Source of the DNA: an uncultured Oscillospiraceae bacterium
Lineage (GTDB): Bacteria; Bacillota; Clostridia; Oscillospirales; Oscillospiraceae
DNA length: 64,000 nucleotides
NCBI GenBank assembly: GCA_947169975.1
Contig: CAMVRT010000001.1
Location: forward strand, 1 to 64,000
Direction: 5' to 3'
Shown here piece by piece: positions 21,859-30,613 of the stretch. Within the stretch, counting starts at the first letter, position 1. Each line of letters begins with the position of its first letter. Position numbers and translations under genes: made by a program. The notes below the pieces were generated by a model. It saw nothing but the letters and a program-made list of their open reading frames with translations. It was not told the origin of the DNA and did no database searches.

Positions 21859-22593
21859 TCAAGCTATCTGACCTTTTATCATTTCGACTATTTCATCACG
21901 GTTCAATGGGTTTCTTCTACTGGATATGCGTCTGGGATGATAAGTCCAGAACACAGGGATGCCAAATCCCGTAATTTCAGTAATATCAACGCATCCGTTT
22001 TGATACGATAATCCCGCTTCTTTAAGCGATCCTTCTTTAAGATTCATCGCCGATTCCATAGTAACAGTATAATTCGGACCGGTGATAAAAACAATTGCGT
22101 TTGGTTTTGTGATCTCAACTTCTGTTTGAAATAGCGTTTTATTTAAATCAGGCAGAATACAGTTCAGCTTTATTTCTGTTTCTTCCGTCAATCCCATTGT
22201 TTTTCCTTCAACAAATCTTTGTGCTTTATCAATGTTGTTCCAAGAAGGAACAATATCTTCTTTACTGAATTGTTTGAAAAAACTCCAAAAAGGAGAACTG
22301 TTTCGGCGTCCGAACTGTTCCCTCAGAATTTGATCATTAGAATAACGCAACTGATAGTTCAGGTAATCTATCGCCCATTGTCGAGTATCCTCTATACTCC
22401 AATCAGGCTTATATCCTGACCATCCGCGTGTTTCCTGCCCAACAATCATTATCCTTTTTTCAGAACGAAAATATGTTTCAGAAACACCCAGAAAAAACGG
22501 GTAAGAAATATATGCGTTTGGATTATCCCTTACATATGGATCGAAAACCGTTTGAAACCATATTCTTTGATAAGCGTTTAGTTCTTCATTCAC
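21859..22593 (-). CDS. Hypothetical protein, weakly uracil-DNA-glycosylase-like (cassette 2)
   Basis: A soluble protein of about 244 residues. RIMIVGQETRGW near the N-terminus and FWTYHPRRIS near the C-terminus recall the GQxP and HPS motifs of the uracil-DNA glycosylase superfamily in position and spacing, but the match is loose and no activity should be assumed. The track's TTG start (22611) lies in the ribosome binding site; GTG 22593, about 9 bp after AGGGAG, fits better. It is AT-rich and alone between J1 and J2. Confidence 0.6.
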   Translation of the reverse strand: MNEELNAYQRIWFQTVFDPYVRDNPNAYISYPFFLGVSETYFRSEKRIMIVGQETRGWSGYKPDWSIEDTRQWAIDYLNYQLRYSNDQILREQFGRRNSSPFWSFFKQFSKEDIVPSWNNIDKAQRFVEGKTMGLTEETEIKLNCILPDLNKTLFQTEVEITKPNAIVFITGPNYTVTMESAMNLKEGSLKEAGLSYQNGCVDITEITGFGIPVFWTYHPRRISSRRNPLNRDEIVEMIKGQIA

Positions 22594-22636
22594 TTTGCTT
22601 TGCTCCCTCAAAAGTGTAAGTCTTCAAAACTAACAA

Positions 22637-22780
22637 TCATCTCGTAATCAACACCGCCGTCTCCACATGCCTTGGGACAATAGCGTGAATAAAACGGTGT
22701 CTATTTACGCTGATTGCTCGTCCTCCCTCGTAGAGCAGTTCCCGCTCTCTGAAACGGTCGAGTGGGCAGCGTAAATATTG
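22637..22780 (-). pseudogene. Junction remnant J1 between cassettes 1 and 2
   Basis: The intact form of the junction repeat: LDRFRERELLYEGGRAISVN, then RHRFIHAIVPRHVETAVLITR and stop. It starts 10 bp after the stop of the methyltransferase gene. About 125 bases are shared with J2 and J3 at high identity over the central ~75 bases. Confidence 0.75.
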
Positions 22781-22789
22781 CTTTTGAGT

Positions 22790-23575
22790 CTAGCCGCGAA
22801 CTTTCAGAATATCGAGGGTATGATTGGATGCTCCGATCAAATCCTGCCGCTCACATGTTGCAAAGTGATATTCCATCCATTTCGCGAAAGTATCCTGATC
22901 CATTTCGTCAATAAACCCGCTCAAATAATGAGCTGCTCCGTCTGTTGCAACCAGTTTGATTCTATCCAGAGGAAACTTGGAATTCAAAAGCGAAATATCT
23001 TCTGTTCTGACCAACTCAAATATTTCTTTCGGCTCGCTCTTACAGTGCCAATCATCCGTCAGCATATTCATTTGTGCGACCTCATTAAGATGACCGCCCA
23101 AAAACACGTACTGAATGATTGTGGGTTCATTCATACAATAAGCGACCAGAATATATCCACCCGGCTTTGTAACACGTACCGCTTCCGACATCGCCTGTAT
23201 CTTATCTTTTAATGTGTAAAGGTGGTACATGGGACCTAACAGCATTGTCAGATCAAATGATTGATCACGGAATGACGAAAGATCCAGCGCATCGCCTTGA
23301 ACCGCAGTAATCGGTTCGGTGCCATCCAATTTTGACCTTAATACATCCAGATTGTGCTGCACCAATTCAACTGCCGTCACAGAGTATCCTTCCTTTGCAA
23401 GTGCCACACTGTACCTGCCGGTGCCTGCGCCGACTTCCAGAATGCTTGGGGAGGCAAAATGGGAAATGCATTCATGGATGTATTTCATCGTGGTCAGATA
23501 CTCGACCTGTCCATGCTGTGACAAAAGTCGTTTCTCTTCATCTCTGCTGTTGTAGTATTCTTCAAGCAAATTCAT
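22790..23575 (-). CDS. Class I SAM-dependent methyltransferase (cassette 1)
   Basis: A 261-residue methyltransferase. Motif I is ILEVGAGTGRYS near residues 45-56, followed by an acidic loop-end residue in VTAVEL, then GDALDL and LLGPMYHLY in the motif IV region, as in small-molecule methyltransferases. Its ATG overlaps the TGA of rlmD (ATGA) and its GGAGG site lies in the last codons of rlmD, so the two are translationally coupled. It is AT-rich compared with rlmD, which fits insertion at the rlmD 3' end. Confidence 0.85.
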   Translation of the reverse strand: MNLLEEYYNSRDEEKRLLSQHGQVEYLTTMKYIHECISHFASPSILEVGAGTGRYSVALAKEGYSVTAVELVQHNLDVLRSKLDGTEPITAVQGDALDLSSFRDQSFDLTMLLGPMYHLYTLKDKIQAMSEAVRVTKPGGYILVAYCMNEPTIIQYVFLGGHLNEVAQMNMLTDDWHCKSEPKEIFELVRTEDISLLNSKFPLDRIKLVATDGAAHYLSGFIDEMDQDTFAKWMEYHFATCERQDLIGASNHTLDILKVRG

Positions 23576-24945
23576 ACCGAACCTCCGTCCATCATATTTT
23601 CCGGCGTCATTCTCGTCATCAATACAACCGTCTCCACGTTTGCCGTGCGGGGGAACAGGTCCACCGCCGCGGCGCGGGCGGCACGGTAGCCATATTCGGC
23701 GAACCGCTTCACATCCCGCCCCAGCGTAGCCGGGTCACAGGAAACGTACACGATGCGCTGCGGCTGCATAGAGGCGGCCGCCTCCACCACCTCGGGGGCC
23801 AGGCCCTTCCGGGGCGGGTCCACACAGATGACGTCAGGACGCAGGCTCTTCGCGGCGAAATCCGCCGCCACCGCCGCCGCGTCGCCGCAGAAAAAGCGGA
23901 CGTTTTCGATGCCGTTGCGCTTGGCGTTCTCCTTGGCGTCTTCAATGGCCTCAGGCACGATCTCCGCGCCGATGACCTCGCGGGCCTTGCGCGCCATCAC
24001 CTGGGTGATGGTGCCGGCGCCGCAGTAGAGATCCAGCACCGTCTCTTTTCCGGTGAGACCGGCGAACTCCACCGCTTTCTCATAGAGCCGCTCCGCCTGG
24101 TCACGATTGACCTGATAGAAAGACGGCACGGACAGCCGGAAGGTAAGGCCGCACAGGGTATCGGTAATGGTATCCGCTCCCCAGAGGGTGCGGTATCTGT
24201 CGCCCAGAATGGCGTTGCCGGGCCGGGTATTGACCCCCAACACCACGCCCACGGCTTTGGGCACGTGTTTTTGAATTATGTCAACCAGCTCCGCCTCGTG
24301 GGGAAGTCTGTCGCCGTTCACCAGCAGACAGATCAGGCTCTCCCCTGCCGAGTTGGTGCGCACGTACAGATGGCGCAGCAGACCCCGGCCTGTCCCCTCA
24401 TCGAAGCAGGACACGCCGTACTCTTTGATATACTGCCGCACCGTCTCCGCCGCCGCGTCGGCCTGGGACTTCTGGATGAGGCAATGCGCCACGTCCGTTA
24501 CCTGATGCGTGCGGGCGCGATAAAAGCCCACACTGCCGTCGGCGGCAATGGGGTACTGGCTTTTATTGCGGTATCGTTCCGGATCAGCCGCGCCCAGGAT
24601 CTCCTCCACGGTCACGTCGCTGCCGCCCAGCCGGGTCAAGGCGTCCTGCACCCGCTGCCGCTTGGCCCACAGCTCCTCTTCATAGTCCATGTGGCGGAAG
24701 TCGCAGCCGCCGCATTTGCCGTAGTATGGGCAGTCCGGTTCCACCCGGTGGGGTGATGGTTCCCTGATGGCGGTCACCTTGCCGAAGGCGGTATTTTTCA
24801 GCACCTTCAGGATCAGCACGTCGCACGCCTCGCCACGGACGGCGTTGTGGACAAACACCACCTGCCCGTCGATCCGGGCAATGCCCAATCCCTCGGAGGA
24901 GTACCCCTCGATGACGGCGGAATAGACTTGATTCTTCTTCAGCAT
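23572..24945 (-). CDS. rlmD: 23S rRNA (uracil-5-)-methyltransferase RlmD
   Basis: Makes 5-methyluridine in 23S rRNA using SAM. An N-terminal TRAM domain covers about 1-60. Iron-sulfur cysteines sit in CPYYGKCGGCDF, SAM motif I is VLDLYCGAGTIT, then DPPRKGL, and the catalytic Cys is in YVSCDPATLGRD. Typical family sequences end soon after NVETVVLM-R; here a further 12 residues (MTPENMMDGGSV) follow. They overlap the cassette-1 ribosome binding site, so the tail probably came with the insertion. It starts right after the beta-CASP gene stop. Confidence 0.93.
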   Translation of the reverse strand: MLKKNQVYSAVIEGYSSEGLGIARIDGQVVFVHNAVRGEACDVLILKVLKNTAFGKVTAIREPSPHRVEPDCPYYGKCGGCDFRHMDYEEELWAKRQRVQDALTRLGGSDVTVEEILGAADPERYRNKSQYPIAADGSVGFYRARTHQVTDVAHCLIQKSQADAAAETVRQYIKEYGVSCFDEGTGRGLLRHLYVRTNSAGESLICLLVNGDRLPHEAELVDIIQKHVPKAVGVVLGVNTRPGNAILGDRYRTLWGADTITDTLCGLTFRLSVPSFYQVNRDQAERLYEKAVEFAGLTGKETVLDLYCGAGTITQVMARKAREVIGAEIVPEAIEDAKENAKRNGIENVRFFCGDAAAVAADFAAKSLRPDVICVDPPRKGLAPEVVEAAASMQPQRIVYVSCDPATLGRDVKRFAEYGYRAARAAAVDLFPRTANVETVVLMTRMTPENMMDGGSV

Positions 24946-24948
24946 GGC

Positions 24949-26553
24949 TCAAAAATCGAACTTCTCCAGCAGCTTGCGGATGGCCTCGGCGAAGGCCGCC
25001 AGGCTCTTGTTGTCCCGGCCGCTGCTGCGGCGGATGAGGGCGGCCAGACTCTCGCCCATCTGCACCAGCCGCTGATAGGCGGCGGACATTCTGGGTGCGC
25101 CCTCGAAGGTCTTGGTCTTCCGCTCGGGCAGGTAGCCCACGGCAGTGCGGCGGTCGGCAATAAGGTCGTACTCCTCGGTATACTGGGGCGCGTGGGCCAT
25201 GAAGCCCAGCTCGGTGACGGTTTTGGCAAAGGCCGGCGCCACCTCCCGCTCGCCGTGGACCACGAAAACGTGGCGGGGCCTGGGCTCGGTGAACTGTCCG
25301 ATCCAGCTGAGCAGATGGTCCCGGTCGGCGTGGGAGCTGAGGCCGGGAAAATTGACGATCCTGGCGCGGACGGCCACGTCCTCGCCGAAGAGCTTGACGG
25401 ACGCCGCGCCGTCCAGCAGATGGCGGCCCAGGGTGCCTACGGCCTGGAAGCCCACGAACACCACGGCGCTCTCCGGGCGCCACAGGTTATATTTCAGGTG
25501 GTGGCGGATACGGCCGGCGTCGCACATGCCGCTGGCGGAGATGATGACCTTGGGGGTGCTGTCGGTGTTCAGGGCCTTGGACTCGTCGGTGGTCACCGTC
25601 AGACGCAGACCGGGGAAGCTGAACATGGCCTCGCCGTCCCGCACCAGCTCTACAGCCTCCTCATCCAGATAGCCCCGCAGATCGCCGCAGAAGATGCGGG
25701 TAGCCGCCTCGGCCAGGGGACTGTCCACATAGACCGGGAAATCCTTTACGGCGGTGACAAGGCCCCTGTCCTTGATCTCCCGGATGAAGTACAGCAGCTC
25801 CTGTGTGCGGCCCACGGCAAAGGCGGGGATCACCACGTTGCCGCCACGGCCCAGGGTCTCGTCGATGATCCGGGCCAGCTCGTCGGTGTAGCTCCACACC
25901 TCCGTGTGGTTGCGGTCGCCGTAGGTGCTCTCCATGACCACGTAGTCCGCCCCGGTGAAGAACTGGGGATCCCGGATGATGGGCTGATCCACGTTTCCGA
26001 TATCGCCGGAGAACACGATGGTGCGGGTCTCTCCGTTCTCCGTCAGGGTCAGCTTGATGCTGGCGCTGCCCAGCAGATGGCCCGCGTCGATAAACTCCGC
26101 CTTCACGCCCTCGCACAGCTCCAGCTCCTCGCCGTACTCGCAGGTGCGGACGTACTGCATGGTGGCCTTGGCGTCGTCCACGGTGTAGAGGGGCTCCTCC
26201 AGCGGACGGCCGGCACGCTGGCCCTTGCGGTTTTTGTACTCGGCGTCGCTCTCCTGGATGTGGGCGCTGTCCTGGAGCATGATGTCCAACAGCTGAGCCG
26301 TCACCCGGGTGGTGAGGATTGTGCCCGCAAACCCCTGCTTCATCAGCAGCGGCAGACGGCCGGAATGGTCGATATGGGCGTGGGTCACCAGCACAAAGTC
26401 GATGCCGCCCGCATGAAAGGGCAGGCTGGCATTGTCCACCTCATCCCTTCCCTGCTGCAGTCCGCAGTCGATGAGGATCCGTTTGCCGTTTACCTCCAGA
26501 CAGTGACAGCTGCCGGTAACGCATTGATCGGCGCCGTAAAAGCTCAGCTTCAT
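24949..26553 (-). CDS. Beta-CASP metallo-beta-lactamase-fold ribonuclease
   Basis: A 534-residue RNA-processing enzyme of the CPSF73/YSH1-like group. The zinc motif THAHIDHSGRLP is present, followed by DAGHLLGSAS, FSGDIG, the beta-CASP segment VIPAFAVGRTQELLY, the SASGMCDAGR loop and FPGLSSHADRDHLL near the C-terminus. It should cut or trim RNA in the cytoplasm. The exact substrate is unknown. It is coupled to rlmD downstream and has its own promoter. Confidence 0.92.
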   Translation of the reverse strand: MKLSFYGADQCVTGSCHCLEVNGKRILIDCGLQQGRDEVDNASLPFHAGGIDFVLVTHAHIDHSGRLPLLMKQGFAGTILTTRVTAQLLDIMLQDSAHIQESDAEYKNRKGQRAGRPLEEPLYTVDDAKATMQYVRTCEYGEELELCEGVKAEFIDAGHLLGSASIKLTLTENGETRTIVFSGDIGNVDQPIIRDPQFFTGADYVVMESTYGDRNHTEVWSYTDELARIIDETLGRGGNVVIPAFAVGRTQELLYFIREIKDRGLVTAVKDFPVYVDSPLAEAATRIFCGDLRGYLDEEAVELVRDGEAMFSFPGLRLTVTTDESKALNTDSTPKVIISASGMCDAGRIRHHLKYNLWRPESAVVFVGFQAVGTLGRHLLDGAASVKLFGEDVAVRARIVNFPGLSSHADRDHLLSWIGQFTEPRPRHVFVVHGEREVAPAFAKTVTELGFMAHAPQYTEEYDLIADRRTAVGYLPERKTKTFEGAPRMSAAYQRLVQMGESLAALIRRSSGRDNKSLAAFAEAIRKLLEKFDF

Positions 26554-26589
26554 AAAACGCGCTCCTTTCCCATTTTCATCTTTGTCTGT

Positions 26590-26618
26590 ATTTTACCACC
26601 TTTTTCTCCTGCGGGCAA
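26590..26618 (-). promoter_or_regulatory. Promoter of the beta-CASP/rlmD operon
   Basis: The minus strand reads TTGCCC, 17 bp, TAAAAT, about 40 bp upstream of the AAGGAG site of the beta-CASP gene. It is back to back with the plus-strand promoter at 26621. Confidence 0.65.
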
Positions 26619-26620
26619 CA

Positions 26621-26649
26621 TTGCATTTTGTCTGATCCTCCGCTATAAT
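26621..26649 (+). promoter_or_regulatory. Promoter of the DapF-like gene
   Basis: TTGCAT, 17 bp, TATAAT. The -10 is perfect; the -35 shares only TTG with consensus, but the same TTGCAT recurs before secA and secG. Confidence 0.7.
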
Positions 26650-26680
26650 AGGAAAAAAGAACGCTCCGGGAGGGATCACC

Positions 26681-27451
26681 GTGAATCTGACATACGTGCC
26701 TGTAAAAAATGCCAGGAGCATTGTCCTGCTGGTCACCTCGCCGGTGGACAGCGTCCTGCGCGCTCAGGTGGCCGGATGGCTGCTGCGCCGCGTGGAGCAT
26801 GCCGATCAGGTAGCGTTTGCCGCGTGGGACGGCGATGAGCCACGGCTGGAAACGGCAGACGGTGCATTGACCGTCAGCGGCGCTGCGGCGCTGTGTGCCT
26901 GGCTGGCGGGATCAAACGATCTGCCCGCCGGTGAGACGTGGGAGTTCCCCCTGGCCTGCTCCGGCGGTTCCTTTGCGCTGAACTGCTCTGTGACGCGGGT
27001 CAGCAACTGCGCCCTTGTCACCGTAACCATGCCGCAGCCGGAGATCAACTCTGTCCCCGTGGGCAGTCAGACGCTGACGGTGATCCGCTATCCCGGCGTC
27101 AGCCATGTCATCGTACCCGCCGGAGAAATGGAGCGCACCGGCGCACCGGCTGTGCTGCAATCCCTGGGCCGCACGCTGGCCGCGCCGCGGACGGGCCTCC
27201 TTTTCTGGAATGAGGGCGCTCGCCTTCTTGATCCGCTGCTGATGAGCCGCGGCGCCGGATCCCCGGTGTGGTGTCAAAGCAGCGGCAGCGCCGCAGGCGC
27301 GCTGGGCGCGTACCTCGCCGGGCGGCTGGGCGACACCGTGTCCGTGAAAATGCCCGGCGGCGCCATGGCCGTCACCCGGTCCGGCGACGCTGTTACCGTT
27401 ACCGCGGCCGCAGAGGTGGGCGGCAAACGCACCGTGGAGCTGGTCTTCTGA
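26681..27451 (+). CDS. DapF-superfamily-like protein lacking the usual catalytic motifs
   Basis: A 256-residue protein with the two-lobed layout of the diaminopimelate epimerase/PhzF superfamily. The region where DapF has its first catalytic Cys (CGN-A-RC) reads LTVSGAAALCAWLA, and the second (CGTGA) reads WCQSSGSAAGALGAYLA. One Cys remains near each site but neither motif is standard. Start is a GTG with GGGAGGG upstream. It is monocistronic between its own promoter and terminator. It could be an isomerase on another substrate or a non-catalytic relative. Confidence 0.6.
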   Translation: MNLTYVPVKNARSIVLLVTSPVDSVLRAQVAGWLLRRVEHADQVAFAAWDGDEPRLETADGALTVSGAAALCAWLAGSNDLPAGETWEFPLACSGGSFALNCSVTRVSNCALVTVTMPQPEINSVPVGSQTLTVIRYPGVSHVIVPAGEMERTGAPAVLQSLGRTLAAPRTGLLFWNEGARLLDPLLMSRGAGSPVWCQSSGSAAGALGAYLAGRLGDTVSVKMPGGAMAVTRSGDAVTVTAAAEVGGKRTVELVF

Positions 27452-27464
27452 CCATTGCATGACG

Positions 27465-27504
27465 GCAAGCCCCAAAAGCGCAGGCTTTTGGGGCTTGCTT
27501 TTTG
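27465..27504 (+). terminator. Rho-independent terminator of the DapF-like gene
   Basis: A perfect 14-bp stem (27465-27478 with 27485-27498), 6-base loop and trailing TTTTTG, 13 bp after the stop codon. Confidence 0.92.
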
Positions 27505-27522
27505 TCCTTCGGCAGATTTCCT

Positions 27523-27551
27523 TTGCATCCGGCGGACAAGTGTGATATACT
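27523..27551 (+). promoter_or_regulatory. secA promoter
   Basis: TTGCAT, 17 bp, TATACT, about 64 bp upstream of the secA start, directly after the preceding terminator. Confidence 0.75.
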
Positions 27552-27614
27552 ATATTGGTTAAAATAGGCAGATAATCTATTATCCGTTTACCAACAGAAA
27601 GGACGGTTTCATAC

Positions 27615-30362
27615 ATGGGACTTTTTACCAAGATTTTCGGCACATACAGTGAGCGGGAGCTGAAATCCATCTACCCCATCGTGGACAAGATCGAGGCCAT
27701 GGAGGACGAATACCGCAAGCTGTCCAACGCGGAGCTGCAGGCCAAGACGGAGCAGTTCAAGGCCCGCCTCGCCGCCGGCGAGACGCTGGACGACATCCTG
27801 CCCGAGGCCTTTGCCACCGTGCGTGAGGCGGCAGACCGCGTGCTGGGCTTGCGCCCCTACCGGGTACAGCTCATCGGCGGCATCGTTCTGCATCAGGGCC
27901 GTATCGCCGAGATGAAGACCGGTGAAGGCAAGACGCTGGTCGCCACCCTTCCCTCCTACCTGAACGCGCTCAGCGGCAAGGGCGTCCACATCGTCACGGT
28001 CAACGACTACCTGGCCAAGCGCGACAGTGAGTGGATGGGCAAGGTGCACCGCTTCCTGGGTCTGAAGGTGGGCCTGATCATCCACGACATGGATAAGAAG
28101 CAGCGGCAGGAGGCCTATCAGGCCGACATCACCTACGGCACCAACAACGAGATGGGCTTCGACTACCTGCGTGACAACATGGCTATCTACGCCAGTGAGC
28201 AGGTGCAGCGGGGCCACAACTTCGCCATCGTGGACGAGGTGGACTCCATCCTCATCGATGAGGCCCGCACCCCCCTGATCATCTCCGGTCAGGGTGACAA
28301 GTCCACCCAGCTCTACGACATGGCCGAGATGTTTGCCGCCCGGCTGAAGAAGTACGTGGTGGCGGAGACCGACGATAAGGCGGAGGAGGATCCCTCCATG
28401 GACGCCGACTACGTGGTGGACGAGAAGGCCCGCACCGCCACCCTCACCGCCCGCGGCATTGCCAAGGCCGAGGAATTCTTCCATCTGGAGAACCTCTCCG
28501 ACCCCGAGAACTCCACCATCTCCCACCACATCAACCAAGCCATCAAGGCCCACGGCATCATGAAGCGTGACGTGGACTACGTGGTGAAGGACGGCGAGAT
28601 CATCATCGTCGATGAGTTCACCGGCCGTCTGATGTTCGGCCGCCGCTACTCTGAGGGACTGCACCAGGCCATCGAGGCCAAGGAGCACGTCTCCGTCCAG
28701 CGTGAGAGCAAGACCCTGGCCACCATCACCTTCCAAAACTACTTCCGCCTCTACTCCAAACTCTCCGGTATGACCGGTACCGCCCTCACCGAGGAGGAGG
28801 AGTTCGCCACCATCTACAAGCTGGATATCATCGAAATCCCCACCAACCGCCCCATTGCCCGTATCGACAACGAGGACGCCGTCTACAAAACGGAGCGGGG
28901 CAAGTACCACGCTGTCATCGAGCAGGTCAAGGCCTGCCATGCCAAGGGACAGCCGGTGCTGGTGGGTACCGTGTCCATTGAGAAGAACGAGCTGCTGGGC
29001 CAGATGCTGACCCGTGCCGGCATCAAGCACAACCTGTTGAACGCCAAGAACCACGAGCGCGAGGCGGAGATCGTGGCCCAGGCCGGTAAACTGGGCGCCG
29101 TCACCGTGGCCACCAACATGGCCGGCCGTGGTACCGATATCATGCTGGGCGGCAACGCCGAGTATATGGCTACCGCCGACCTTCGCAAGGCCGGCCTCAC
29201 CGATGAGCTCATCGCTGAAGCCACCGGCTATGCCGAAACCGACAATCAGGAGATTCTGGACGCCCGCAAGCTGTTTGCCGAGCGTCTGGCTATTCACAAA
29301 AAGGAGATCGCCGGTGAGGCGGAAAAGGTGCGTCAGGCGGGCGGTTTGTTCATCATCGGCACCGAGCGCCACGACTCCCGCCGTATCGACAATCAGCTCC
29401 GCGGCCGTTCCGGACGTCAGGGCGATCCCGGCGAAACCCGGTTCTATATCTCCCTGGAGGACGATCTGATGCGTCTGTTCGGCGGTGACCGCGTCACCAG
29501 CCTGATGGATCGGTTGAAGATCGACGAGGACACCCCCATCGAGAACAAGATGCTCTCCCGCACCATCGAGCAGTCCCAGACCACGGTGGAGTCCCGGAAC
29601 TTCCAGGCCCGTAAGTCCGTGCTGGAATACGACGACGTGATGAACAAGCAGCGTGAGATCATCTACGGTCAGCGCAAGCAGGTGCTGGACGGCATGGACG
29701 TGAAGGACGTCATCATGAACATGATGCACACCGCCATCGCCAGCCAGGTGGAGACCGCCTTCCAGGGCGTGGAGCATCTGGATATGGCCCAGTGCCGGGA
29801 GCTGCTGCGGAATGTGGAGGGTCTGTACTTCCCCAAGTACACCGTTCGCGTGGACGAGGCCCAGTTGGCCGTCATGACCGCGGAGGACTTTATCGAGCGC
29901 TTCTCCGCTGCCGCCACCGACTACTATGAGAAGAAGGAAGCGGAGATCACCTCCCCCGTCATGCGCGAGCTGGAGCGGGTGGTGCTGCTGCGGGTGGTGG
30001 ACGAATACTGGATGGACCATATCGACGCCATGTCCGACCTGCGCCAGGGCATCCGCCTGCGTGCTTATGCCCAGACCGACCCCGTCATCGCCTACAAGAA
30101 GGAGTCCCTGGAGATGTTCGACGAGATGATCGCCGCTATCCAGGAGGAAACGGTGCGCCGTCTGTACTCCGTGCGGCTGAAGAAGGACGAGGAGGTCAAG
30201 CGCCAGCGGGTGGCCACCGGCATCACCGAGAACGTGGGCGGCGACGGCACCGTGAAGAAGCAGCCCAAGAAGGTGGTCAAGATCGGCCGCAACGATCCCT
30301 GCCCCTGCGGCAGCGGGTTGAAATGGAAGAAGTGCACCTGCTCCCAGTACCACAGCAACTGA
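27615..30362 (+). CDS. secA: Preprotein translocase ATPase SecA
   Basis: The motor that drives proteins through SecYEG. 915 residues. Walker A is MKTGEGKT (K106), followed by the [11 protein letters not shown] Walker B region, the SGMTGTA and [10 protein letters not shown] helicase motifs, and a conserved [10 protein letters not shown] near the nucleotide site. The protein ends in a zinc-binding SEC-C tail, [14 protein letters not shown], which in other SecA proteins binds SecB or the ribosome. It is transcribed alone. A non-coding hairpin-rich stretch follows. Confidence 0.99.
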   Translation: MGLFTKIFGTYSERELKSIYPIVDKIEAMEDEYRKLSNAELQAKTEQFKARLAAGETLDDILPEAFATVREAADRVLGLRPYRVQLIGGIVLHQGRIAEMKTGEGKTLVATLPSYLNALSGKGVHIVTVNDYLAKRDSEWMGKVHRFLGLKVGLIIHDMDKKQRQEAYQADITYGTNNEMGFDYLRDNMAIYASEQVQRGHNFAIVDEVDSILIDEARTPLIISGQGDKSTQLYDMAEMFAARLKKYVVAETDDKAEEDPSMDADYVVDEKARTATLTARGIAKAEEFFHLENLSDPENSTISHHINQAIKAHGIMKRDVDYVVKDGEIIIVDEFTGRLMFGRRYSEGLHQAIEAKEHVSVQRESKTLATITFQNYFRLYSKLSGMTGTALTEEEEFATIYKLDIIEIPTNRPIARIDNEDAVYKTERGKYHAVIEQVKACHAKGQPVLVGTVSIEKNELLGQMLTRAGIKHNLLNAKNHEREAEIVAQAGKLGAVTVATNMAGRGTDIMLGGNAEYMATADLRKAGLTDELIAEATGYAETDNQEILDARKLFAERLAIHKKEIAGEAEKVRQAGGLFIIGTERHDSRRIDNQLRGRSGRQGDPGETRFYISLEDDLMRLFGGDRVTSLMDRLKIDEDTPIENKMLSRTIEQSQTTVESRNFQARKSVLEYDDVMNKQREIIYGQRKQVLDGMDVKDVIMNMMHTAIASQVETAFQGVEHLDMAQCRELLRNVEGLYFPKYTVRVDEAQLAVMTAEDFIERFSAAATDYYEKKEAEITSPVMRELERVVLLRVVDEYWMDHIDAMSDLRQGIRLRAYAQTDPVIAYKKESLEMFDEMIAAIQEETVRRLYSVRLKKDEEVKRQRVATGITENVGGDGTVKKQPKKVVKIGRNDPCPCGSGLKWKKCTCSQYHSN

Positions 30363-30600
30363 TTTCGTCCGAAATCTGCGGATTTCGGACGAGCAGAGAA
30401 GGCTTGCAGGCCGCCGCGCGCACTCGCTTGCGTAAGACGCTCGCACACTTGCGGCCTGAGAGGTGAAATTTCCGGCGTACACGCCGCCGGAAATTTCGAT
30501 TAAACAGCTTCGCGTCTGCGGACGCGAACTCTGCGAGGCTTGACGCGGAAACCAGCCGACCATATGACGGCGCATGTCGCCATGTGGTCGGCTTTGGTAA
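30363..30600 (+). repeat. Run of five hairpins downstream of secA
   Basis: Five inverted repeats in 230 bases: 30366-30391 (11-bp stem, TGCG loop), 30407-30458 (8-bp stem), 30465-30497 (11-bp stem), 30509-30528 (8-bp stem, TGCG loop) and 30554-30593 (9-bp stem extended by wobble pairs). The first and fourth share the TGCG loop but have unrelated stems. None has a long T tract. They may end secA transcription, act on mRNA stability, or be mobile palindromes. Confidence 0.7.
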
Positions 30601-30613
30601 AGGGGGATTTTGG

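Noticed and set aside
20978-22780. Junction repeats as a CRISPR array or integron attC sites
   Set aside because: Units are about 125 bp, only three copies, spaced by whole genes, and they read as one coding frame. I saw no paired GTTRRRY/RYYYAAC boxes and no integrase or cas gene.
24680-25483. 267-aa minus-strand ORF overlapping rlmD and the beta-CASP gene
   Set aside because: Out-of-frame shadow; both genes in the other frame have complete motifs.
27609-30575. 988-aa minus-strand ORF opposite secA
   Set aside because: Antisense shadow; secA has full motif support on the plus strand.
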